Assembly (NCBI RefSeq): GCF_000421545.1 | Contig: NZ_ATXF01000005.1 | Coordinates: 558,001-622,000 of the forward strand | DNA length: 64,000 nt | Source: Agromyces italicus DSM 16388 | GTDB taxonomy: Bacteria > Actinomycetota > Actinomycetes > Actinomycetales > Microbacteriaceae | Direction of reading: 5' to 3' | Shown here: piece after piece, positions 57,925 through 64,000 of the stretch | Numbering within the stretch: position 1 is the stretch's first letter | Layout: each line of letters begins with the position of its first letter | Translations under genes and position numbers: made by a program | The notes under the pieces: model-generated | The model's input: only the letters and a program-made list of their open reading frames with translations | What the model was told of the DNA's origin: nothing | Databases searched by the model: none

Positions 57925-58833
57925 TCAGTCGGCGAGCACCTGCTCGAGGGCGGTTCGGCCGAGCCGTGCGATCGGCCCCGCGCCGTCGAGCGCGTCGACG
58001 ACCGCGCTGCCCCAGACGACGACCCACCCGCGCGCGCGACGCCAGCTCGCGGCATCGACGCGCCCGCGGTGCTCGAGTTCGCGCACGAAAACCGCCCGCC
58101 CTGCGGCTTCGAAGCTCAGCCATGCCGTCGCGAGGTCGGTCGCGGGGTCGCCTGCGGTGAGGTCGCCGAAGTCGATCACGGCGGCGAGGGCTCCGGATGT
58201 CTCGAGCACGAGGTTGCCCGGATGCAGGTCGCCGTGCAGCCACACCGGCGGGCCGCTCCACGCAGGCGCCCCGAGGGCGTCCTCCCAGACCGAGCGGAGG
58301 CCCGCGGCACCTTCGCCGAGCACGGCTTCGATCCGACCTCGTGCGAGGCGTTCGCGCACCGAGCCGTCGCGCGCGGCGAGCGGGACGCCCCGGAAGGGGT
58401 TGTGCGGAGCATTCGCGGGGGCCGGGGTGTGCAGTGCGTGGACGAAGGCGGCGAGGGCCGGGGCGAACGCTGCGCGCTCCACGGGGGAACGGGTCGCCGC
58501 GTTCACCCCGTCGAACCAGGGCACGATGCTCCACGGGGCGTCGTAGCCGAGCTCGGGCGCCGGGAGCCCCACGCGCACCGGCGCCGGCACGGCGACCGGC
58601 AGGCCCCCGGCGAGCGCCGGCAGCCACCGTTGCTCATTGAGGATGAGCGGGGCCGCGACGCGCCGCCGGGGGAGTCGCACCGAGAGATCATCGCCGAGCC
58701 GGTAGATCGCGTTGTCCCAGCCGTTGTCCACGAGGCTCAGCGGCCGATCCCTGAGATCGGGATGCTGGCTCTCGAGCAACCGCGCGACGAGGCCGACGTC
58801 GACGTGGAGGTCGGGCTCCGGAGCATCCGTCAC
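57925..58833 (-). CDS. aminoglycoside-phosphotransferase-like kinase (island target gene)
   Basis: The 302-residue APH-fold protein has the N-lobe DNGWDNAIYRLGDDLSVRLP, the catalytic loop VWLHGDLHPGNLVL (HGDxxxxN), and the metal-binding VIDFGDLTAGDPATDL. It may phosphorylate an aminoglycoside, macrolide or an unknown metabolite. GTG 58833 has GAGGCGAAG upstream; a longer start exists. The last 32 codons lie in the 92-bp repeat, and the C-terminus differs from the orphan end left of the island: here VLAD and stop, there VLADETTFPPQR. Integration therefore replaced the natural last eight residues. Confidence 0.87.
   Translation of the reverse strand: MTDAPEPDLHVDVGLVARLLESQHPDLRDRPLSLVDNGWDNAIYRLGDDLSVRLPRRRVAAPLILNEQRWLPALAGGLPVAVPAPVRVGLPAPELGYDAPWSIVPWFDGVNAATRSPVERAAFAPALAAFVHALHTPAPANAPHNPFRGVPLAARDGSVRERLARGRIEAVLGEGAAGLRSVWEDALGAPAWSGPPVWLHGDLHPGNLVLETSGALAAVIDFGDLTAGDPATDLATAWLSFEAAGRAVFVRELEHRGRVDAASWRRARGWVVVWGSAVVDALDGAGPIARLGRTALEQVLAD
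57928..58019. repeat. right attachment-like direct repeat (att), 92 bp
   Basis: This is the partner of 47446-47537, in the same orientation with one mismatch (T at 57967). It lies inside the phosphotransferase-like gene, just before its stop codon at 57925-57927. It is attR, or the attB-derived side with the intact gene. Confidence 0.9.
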
Positions 58834-58877
58834 CGCTTCGCCTCGGTCTCGGAGCGTTCGACGGTCACCAGCCAAGC

Positions 58878-60419
58878 CTAATGACGAGCCTGGTCGTGCG
58901 GGGGATCGATCGCCGCGATCGAGCCCGTGATGGTGACCGGGTTGCCGTCGCAGTCGATCAGCGCCCCCTCGCGCACCACGTCGCCGTCGCGCAGCGCGGC
59001 GAACTGCTCCGCGGTGACGGTCCGCGCCTCGGCTCCGGCGGCGAACACCGAGGGGTTCTTCGAGTTGCCGAGCTTCAGGTGGTTGAAGAGCAGGTTGAGC
59101 AGGATCGCCATGATCGCCGCCGAGCTGATGCCCGAGTGGAAGATGGTGACGAACCAGGCCGGGAAGTCGTCGTAGATCGCCGGCGCGACGATCGGCAGCA
59201 TGCCGAAGCCGAGCGAGGTCGCGACGATCACGAGGTTCATGTTGCCGCGGTAGTCGACCGACGCGAGGGTGCGGATGCCACTGGCTGCGACGGTTCCGAA
59301 CAGCACGATGCCGGCGCCGCCGAGCACGGGCGGCGGAACGGCGGCGACGATGCGGCCGAGCACGGGCAGCAGGCCGAGGATGACCAGGATGCCACCGCCG
59401 GCGGCGACGACGAAGCGGCTCTTGACCCCTGTGATCGCGACGAGGCCCACGTTCTGGGCGAATGCGCTCTGCGTGAACGAGTTGAAGATCGGGGCGATCG
59501 CCGACGAGATCATGTCGGCGCGAAGCCCGTTGCCGATGCGCTTGCTGTCGACCTTGGTCTTCACGATCTCTCCGACCGCGATGAGGTCGGCCGAGGTCTC
59601 GGTGAGCGTCACGAGGATGACGATGAGCATCGAGATGATCGCGGCGACGTCGAAGACGGGCATGCCGAACGCGAACGGGGTCGGGAAGGCGAAGATCTCG
59701 CCCTCGCCGACCGACGAGAAGTCGGCCTGCCCGGTGAACGCCGAGATCACCGTTCCCACCACCATGGCGAGGAGGATCGACAGGCGCGAGACCGCCTCGT
59801 TGCCGACCTTGCTGAGCAGCAGCACTGCGGCGAGCGTCGCCGCGGCGAGACCGAGGTTCGGGGCCGAGCCGAAGTCGGGCGCCGAGGAGTCTCCGCCCAT
59901 GACCCAGCTCGCCGCGACCGGCATCAGCGTGAGGCCGATGGTCGTGATGACCGTGCCCGTGACCACCGGCGGGAAGAACCTGATGATCTTCGAGAACAGC
60001 GGGGTGATGAGGAACCCGATGACCGATGCCGCGATGACCGCGCCGAAGATCGCCTGGATGCCGGCGTGACCGCCGCCCTGCGTCTCGACGATCGCGATCA
60101 TCGTCGCGACGCCCGAGAAGGAGACGCCCTGGACCAGCGGCAACTGCGCGCCGAAGAACGGAATGCCGATCGTCTGCAGGATCGTCGCGGCGCCTCCGAC
60201 GAAGAGGCAGGCGGTGATGAGGAGCCCGATCTCCGCGCCCGAGAGGCCGGCCGCACCGCCCACCACGAGCGGGGGAGCGATGATGCCGCCGTACATCGTG
60301 AGCACGTGCTGAAGCCCGAAGGTGAACTGGCTCCAGAACGGCAGGCGCTCGTCTTCGGGCCGCAGGGCGGTTCCCGGCGCTCCGGCCGCCGTGGTCTTCC
60401 GTGTCTTCTTGTGTGGCAT
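58878..60419 (-). CDS. purine/xanthine permease (NCS2 family)
   Basis: The 513-residue NCS2 symporter has about 12-14 TM helices. Family motifs are QHVLTMYGGIIAPPLVVG, the QGVSFSGVATMIA helix, FFPPVVTGTVITTIGLTL, and NSFTQSAFAQNVGLVAITG. The two substrate-contact helices are intact. It imports xanthine, uric acid, guanine or related bases with protons or Na. It is 108 bp downstream of an 8-oxoguanine-deaminase-like gene on the same strand. The last 45 residues form a polar C-terminus. Confidence 0.9.
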   Translation of the reverse strand: MPHKKTRKTTAAGAPGTALRPEDERLPFWSQFTFGLQHVLTMYGGIIAPPLVVGGAAGLSGAEIGLLITACLFVGGAATILQTIGIPFFGAQLPLVQGVSFSGVATMIAIVETQGGGHAGIQAIFGAVIAASVIGFLITPLFSKIIRFFPPVVTGTVITTIGLTLMPVAASWVMGGDSSAPDFGSAPNLGLAAATLAAVLLLSKVGNEAVSRLSILLAMVVGTVISAFTGQADFSSVGEGEIFAFPTPFAFGMPVFDVAAIISMLIVILVTLTETSADLIAVGEIVKTKVDSKRIGNGLRADMISSAIAPIFNSFTQSAFAQNVGLVAITGVKSRFVVAAGGGILVILGLLPVLGRIVAAVPPPVLGGAGIVLFGTVAASGIRTLASVDYRGNMNLVIVATSLGFGMLPIVAPAIYDDFPAWFVTIFHSGISSAAIMAILLNLLFNHLKLGNSKNPSVFAAGAEARTVTAEQFAALRDGDVVREGALIDCDGNPVTITGSIAAIDPPHDQARH

Positions 60420-60527
60420 GGCTTCCTCTCTGTGGACGTCGGTGTCCGATCTGGACTTCGATGTCCGGACGTTGTGCGTGTGCCGTGCTGGTGGTGCGGT
60501 GTTCTCTGCGGTGCTGGTCCTTGTTCG

Positions 60528-61922
60528 CTACCCGTTGACGAGCCGTCTTGCGGCCTCGCTGTGGTGGGCGATGAGCTGTTCGACGTCGAGGCCCTCGACC
60601 CGGCCGTCCACGACGCGCCAGCGCCCCGCGACCATGACGCGGTCGGCCTTCTCCGCGCCGCAGAGCAGCAGCGCAGCGACCGGATCATGCGCCCCCGAGA
60701 AGCGGAGGTCGTCGAGGGTGAAGAGGGCGAGATCGGCCTGCGCGCCGACCTCGATACGCCCGATGTCGCGCCGCCCGAGCACGGCGGCCGAGCCTGAGGT
60801 CGCCCAGCCGAGCGCACGTTCGACCGGGACATCCGCGCCGTACTGCAGCCGCTGCAGCAGGAGTGCCTGCCGTGCCTCGACGATTATCGACGAACGGTCG
60901 TTCGACGCGGAGCCGTCGACGCCGATGCCGACCGGCGACCCGGCCGCCTCGAGCTCGAGCACGCGAGCGCTGCCCGAGGCGAGCCGCATGTTCGAGCTCG
61001 GGCAGTGCGCGACCCCCGTGCCAGCGGCGCCGAGCCGGGCGATCTCGTCGTCGCTGAAGTGGATTCCGTGACCGAGCCAGCTCCGGTCGCTGAGCCAGCC
61101 GACGCTCTCGAGGTAGTCGACCGGGCGCTGCCCGAACATCTCGAGGCAGAACCGCTCCTCGTCGATCGTCTCGCCGAGGTGGGTGTGCAGGCGGACGTCC
61201 TGTTCGCGCGCGAGCTCGGCGGTGTCCGACATGAGCTCGCGGGTCACCGAGAACGGTGAGCAGGGGGCGAGCGCGATCTGGATCTGCGCGCCGTCACCGC
61301 GCTCGTGGTACGCCTCGATCACGCGGCGGCTGTCTTCGAGGATCACCTCGTGGTCCTGCACGGTCGACTGCGGCGGCAGCCCGCCGTCCTTCTCGCCGAG
61401 CGTCATGGAGCCGCGCGTGAGGGTGGCACGCATGCCCATCGCCCGCACCGCCTCCACCTCGATGTCGATGCCGTGCTCGAGGCCGTCGGGGAAGACGTAG
61501 TGGTGGTCGGCCGCCGTCGTGCACCCCGAGAGCAGCAGTTCGGCGAGCGCGACGTCGACCGCGAGCCGCAGCGACCGCTCGTCCAGACGCGCCCACACCG
61601 GGTAGAGCCGCTGCAACCAGGGGAACAGCGGGGCGTTCGCGACCGGCCCCCAGGCTCGGGTGAGGGTCTGGGAGAAGTGGTGGTGGGTGTTGACGAAGCC
61701 GGGCGTGACGACGTGACGGCTCGCGTCGAAGCGGCGGGCGGCGGCGCCCGGTGTCACCGGGGTCGCCCCGTGGGCGACGAGTTCGACGATGCGGCCGCCG
61801 TCGACGACGATGCCGCCGCGGGCGTCGGCCGCCGGCTCTCCGCTCGCCTCGGTGCCGGTCGTGATTCCGAGCGGATTCGCTATCCAGAGCGGACCGTCGT
61901 CGAATGGTCGTGCGAGCGTCAT
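60528..61922 (-). CDS. 8-oxoguanine deaminase-like amidohydrolase
   Basis: The 464-residue amidohydrolase of the ATZ/TRZ group has metal ligands in PGFVNTHHHFSQTL, the LHTHLGETIDEERF block, GHGIHFSDDEIA, and CPSSNMRLASG. These blocks and LEHGIDIEVEAV match the 8-oxoguanine/isocytosine deaminases. It releases ammonia from an oxidised or dietary purine. The product can feed the permease-linked purine pathway. The gene starts at ATG 61922 and has a clear promoter at 62043-62015. Confidence 0.85.
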   Translation of the reverse strand: MTLARPFDDGPLWIANPLGITTGTEASGEPAADARGGIVVDGGRIVELVAHGATPVTPGAAARRFDASRHVVTPGFVNTHHHFSQTLTRAWGPVANAPLFPWLQRLYPVWARLDERSLRLAVDVALAELLLSGCTTAADHHYVFPDGLEHGIDIEVEAVRAMGMRATLTRGSMTLGEKDGGLPPQSTVQDHEVILEDSRRVIEAYHERGDGAQIQIALAPCSPFSVTRELMSDTAELAREQDVRLHTHLGETIDEERFCLEMFGQRPVDYLESVGWLSDRSWLGHGIHFSDDEIARLGAAGTGVAHCPSSNMRLASGSARVLELEAAGSPVGIGVDGSASNDRSSIIVEARQALLLQRLQYGADVPVERALGWATSGSAAVLGRRDIGRIEVGAQADLALFTLDDLRFSGAHDPVAALLLCGAEKADRVMVAGRWRVVDGRVEGLDVEQLIAHHSEAARRLVNG

Positions 61923-62014
61923 GGGGCCTCCCGGGCGTCGTCGAGCGTTGATCGCTCGTTGATGCCCTGGCAGCTGCTCCAGGGACGCGGGTCGACGGGA
62001 TCCACGTGGCGATC

Positions 62015-62063
62015 AGCGTAGGACGACCGCCGACCGTCGTCAAGGATTTTCTGTTGTGCGGAA
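62015..62063 (-). promoter_or_regulatory. promoter and candidate operator of the deaminase/permease operon
   Basis: For leftward transcription, TTGACG (62043-62038) and TACGCT (62020-62015) are separated by 17 bp, with a start near 62008. Just upstream of the -35, TTCTG-TTGTG-CGGAA (62049-62063) is an inverted repeat of IclR/GntR-operator style. Its position suits activation, or repression by overlap. The regulator is not encoded here. Confidence 0.7.
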
Positions 62064-62181
62064 TCAGTTTTTCGTTTTCAGGACGTTTGGCGCCCGCATT
62101 CGCGCGAGACATCCGGTGCGTCAGTGGATGCCGCCCAGTTCCCTGCTGTGCAAATCCGCCATCTCCTCCACAATGGAACCC

Positions 62182-62709
62182 ATGACGCGAGCGGAACCCG
62201 CTGGGGACGCCGCGCAGCCCTTCCGGGTCGCCTTCGTGTGCACCGGCAACATCTGCCGGTCTCCGATGGCCGAGGTGGTGCTGCGCTCCCTCGCCGAACG
62301 GGCGGGGCTCGGCGGCGCGCTCGCGATCGAGTCGGCCGCGACCGGCGACTGGCACGTCGGCGAACCCGCCGACCAGCGCACCGTGGAGGCGCTCGCGCGG
62401 GCCGGCTACGACGGCACGCATCATCGCGCCCGGCAGTTCGACGCGGGCGACTTCCCCGACTTGGACCTCGTGGTCGCGTTCGACCGCGGTCAGGCACGGA
62501 TCCTCCGCAATTGGGCGACCGGCGTGGAGGAGCAGCACAAGGTGCGCCTGCTCCTCGAATTCGAGCCCGAGCTCGCGAGTCTGCAGGACGTGCCCGACCC
62601 CTATTACTCCGATGCGGGAATGTTCGATCGAGTCCTTGAGATGATTGAACGGTCGACCCAGGCGCTCTTCCGCCAACTCGCACCCGCTCTCAGACAAGGA
62701 ATCCGATGA
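62182..62709 (+). CDS. low-molecular-weight protein tyrosine phosphatase
   Basis: The protein has about 175 residues. The P-loop is FVCTGNICRSPMAE (C-x5-R-S), and the acidic loop is VPDPYYSD, so all catalytic groups are present. ATG 62182 has GGAA 5 bp upstream; ATG 62173 is an alternative. The stop overlaps the purB start by 4 bp (ATGA). LMW phosphatases act on protein tyrosine phosphates or small phospho-substrates. Linkage with purB suggests co-expression only. Confidence 0.88.
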   Translation: MTRAEPAGDAAQPFRVAFVCTGNICRSPMAEVVLRSLAERAGLGGALAIESAATGDWHVGEPADQRTVEALARAGYDGTHHRARQFDAGDFPDLDLVVAFDRGQARILRNWATGVEEQHKVRLLLEFEPELASLQDVPDPYYSDAGMFDRVLEMIERSTQALFRQLAPALRQGIR

Positions 62710-64000
62710 CTTCGCTGCCTCCCCAGCCGCTCAGCCCCCTCGACGGCCGGTACCGTTCGGCGGTCGGCGAGCTCGGCGAGCACCTCTCAGAGGCGGGCCT
62801 GAATCGGGCGCGCGTGCACGTCGAGGTCGAGTGGCTCATCGCCCAGACCGACCGCGGCTTCTTCGGCTCGTCGCCGCTGACCGAGCAGCAGCAGCTGCGC
62901 CTGCGTTCGGTCGTCACCGACTTCGGCCAGGCCGACATCGACGAGCTCGCGGCCCTCGAGGCGACGACCCGGCACGACGTCAAGGCCGTCGAGTACTACG
63001 TGCGCCGCCGCCTCACCGACCTCGGACTCGACGCGATCTCAGAGCTGACGCACTTCGCCTGCACGAGTGAAGACATCAACAACCTCTCGTACGCCATCAC
63101 CGTGCGCGACGCCGTGCAGCAGGTCTGGCTTCCGAAGTACCGCGCGGTGATCGACACGCTTCGGGCGCTGGCGATCGAGCACCGGGATGCCTCGATGCTC
63201 AGCCGCACGCACGGCCAGCCCGCGACGCCGTCGACCATGGGCAAGGAGCTCGCGGTCTTCGTCTACCGCCTCTCGCGCATCGCTTCGCAGATCGAGGCCA
63301 CCGAGTACCTCGGCAAGTTCTCGGGTGCGACCGGCACCTTCTCGGCGCACGTCGTCGCCGCCCCGGATGTCACGTGGCCGGAGGTTTCTCAGGAGTTCGT
63401 CGAGTCGCTCGGTCTCACCTGGAACCCGCTCACCACCCAGATCGAGTCGCACGACTGGCAGGCCGAGCTCTACGGCAAGATCTCGCACGCGAACCGGGTG
63501 CTGCACAACCTCGCGACCGACATCTGGACCTACATCTCGCTCGGCTACTTCCGGCAGATCCCCGCCGCCGGCGCGACCGGCTCGTCGACGATGCCGCACA
63601 AGGTCAACCCGATCCGCTTCGAGAACGCCGAGGCGAACCTCGAGCTCTCGAGCGCACTGCTCGACTCGCTCTCCGCGACGCTGGTGACCAGCCGCCTCCA
63701 GCGCGACCTCACCGACTCGTCGGCGCAGCGCAACATCGGCGTCGGCTTCGGTCACTCGATGCTCGCGCTCGACAACATCCAGCGCGGGCTCGGCGAGATC
63801 GACCTCGACCGGGCGCTGCTGCTCAGCGACCTCGACCACAACTGGGAGGTGCTCGGCGAGGCGATCCAAACGGTGATCCGGGCCGAGGTCGTCGCGGGCC
63901 GCTCGACGATCAGCGACCCGTACGCGCTGCTCAAGGAGTTGACGCGCGGCAAGCGCGTCGGCGCCGCCGACCTCGCCGCATTCGTCGAGGGGCTCGAGAT
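62706..64000 (+). CDS. purB: adenylosuccinate lyase (cut by window edge)
   Basis: The first 431 residues are visible. The enzyme splits SAICAR and adenylosuccinate in purine synthesis. Blocks present are SPLDGRYRSAV at the N-terminus (long form as in Escherichia coli), FACTSEDINNLSYA, the catalytic-His region SRTHGQPATPSTMGKE, and the signature SSTMPHKVNPIRFE. About 30-40 C-terminal residues are outside. ATG 62706 overlaps the phosphatase stop. No frameshift or unusual residue is seen. Confidence 0.96.
   Translation, partial: MTSLPPQPLSPLDGRYRSAVGELGEHLSEAGLNRARVHVEVEWLIAQTDRGFFGSSPLTEQQQLRLRSVVTDFGQADIDELAALEATTRHDVKAVEYYVRRRLTDLGLDAISELTHFACTSEDINNLSYAITVRDAVQQVWLPKYRAVIDTLRALAIEHRDASMLSRTHGQPATPSTMGKELAVFVYRLSRIASQIEATEYLGKFSGATGTFSAHVVAAPDVTWPEVSQEFVESLGLTWNPLTTQIESHDWQAELYGKISHANRVLHNLATDIWTYISLGYFRQIPAAGATGSSTMPHKVNPIRFENAEANLELSSALLDSLSATLVTSRLQRDLTDSSAQRNIGVGFGHSMLALDNIQRGLGEIDLDRALLLSDLDHNWEVLGEAIQTVIRAEVVAGRSTISDPYALLKELTRGKRVGAADLAAFVEGLE

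Larger units (their letters stand above)
47446..58019. mobile_element. 10.5-kb integrative genomic island, inserted at the 3' end of a phosphotransferase-like gene
   Basis: A perfect-offset direct repeat of 92 bp (10,482 bp apart) bounds the region. One end keeps the intact target gene, and the other holds an orphan 3' fragment. A tyrosine integrase module (54540-57454) lies near the right end. The base composition inside is visibly less GC-rich and less third-position biased than the flanks, with more 'a/t' codons. Cargo: I36/crystallin-like secreted protein, ECF sigma and partner, secreted proteins, a SRAP protein, and small membrane proteins. No conjugation, replication or phage structural gene is present, so it is probably mobilised in trans or is a satellite-like island. 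Confidence 0.85.

Overview
The window is high-GC actinobacterial DNA, most likely from the Microbacteriaceae (an Agromyces- or Microbacterium-like organism). This is inferred from codon bias, many GTG/TTG starts and 1-4 bp stop/start overlaps, a ferredoxin-dependent sulfite reductase with its own FprA and ferredoxin, a DUF222/HNH protein, cysteine-free S14/L33/L28-type ribosomal proteins, and dispersed 'GGTCTCGATACG...CTACTCGACC'-type intergenic repeats. No species assignment is possible from sequence alone.

Layout. 1-2212 (minus): an Lgt-like membrane protein (cut by the window edge), a small membrane protein and a cysteine-rich radical SAM enzyme. 2401-3677 (plus): a FitAB/VapBC-type toxin-antitoxin pair behind a palindromic operator, then a membrane-anchored protein of unknown function. 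3678-4108: hairpin repeats. 4109-14181 (plus): a tightly overlapping assimilatory sulfur operon of sulfite reductase, CysH, CysD, CysN, a sulfonate-type ABC importer, uroporphyrinogen-III methyltransferase (siroheme), FprA and a ferredoxin. It can carry sulfate to sulfide and supplies both the electrons and part of the cofactor pathway. 14211-15915: a TetR regulator divergent from an alpha/beta hydrolase, with palindromic operators between them. 15992-25633: an HNH/DUF222 protein, dCTP deaminase, tRNA-Gly(CCC), an envelope group (DsbA-like, DUF305, DUF6153-like), a class II amidotransferase, a beta-lactamase-fold pseudoenzyme, a Pif1-type helicase and a membrane-anchored unknown. 25751-29281: a CopD/CtaG fusion, HU, and rpmB-rpmG-rpsN. 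29469-32747: a glycine-betaine-type ABC importer. 33099-37488: a zinc import operon (SBP, ATPase, two permeases, Fur/Zur regulator) behind a Zur-box promoter. 37616-47348: a GNAT protein, an ECF sigma factor with a membrane partner, a branched-chain/pyruvate dehydrogenase E1a-E1b-E2 operon, an aminotransferase, a holin-like protein, and a hydrolase with a coiled-coil partner.

The most unusual part is a 10.5-kb genomic island at about 47446-58019. It is bounded by a 92-bp direct repeat (91/92 identical) that contains the 3' end of an aminoglycoside-phosphotransferase-like gene. The intact gene lies on the right and an orphan 3' fragment on the left. The island has a less biased base composition. 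It carries a three-gene recombination module (an active tyrosine integrase, a small HTH protein, and a zinc-ribbon integrase-like protein without catalytic residues), a SRAP/HMCES-like protein, an ECF sigma/anti-sigma-like pair, three secreted proteins of no recognised family plus a beta/gamma-crystallin-like secreted protein, and two small membrane proteins. A shared promoter-like motif (TGCAACC-N17-CATC) stands before two of the secreted-protein units. The island looks like a sigma-controlled secretion programme on an integrative element.

To the right of the island are the phosphotransferase-like gene, a purine permease and 8-oxoguanine/guanine-type deaminase pair behind a clear promoter with a candidate operator, and a low-molecular-weight tyrosine phosphatase overlapping purB, which runs off the right edge.
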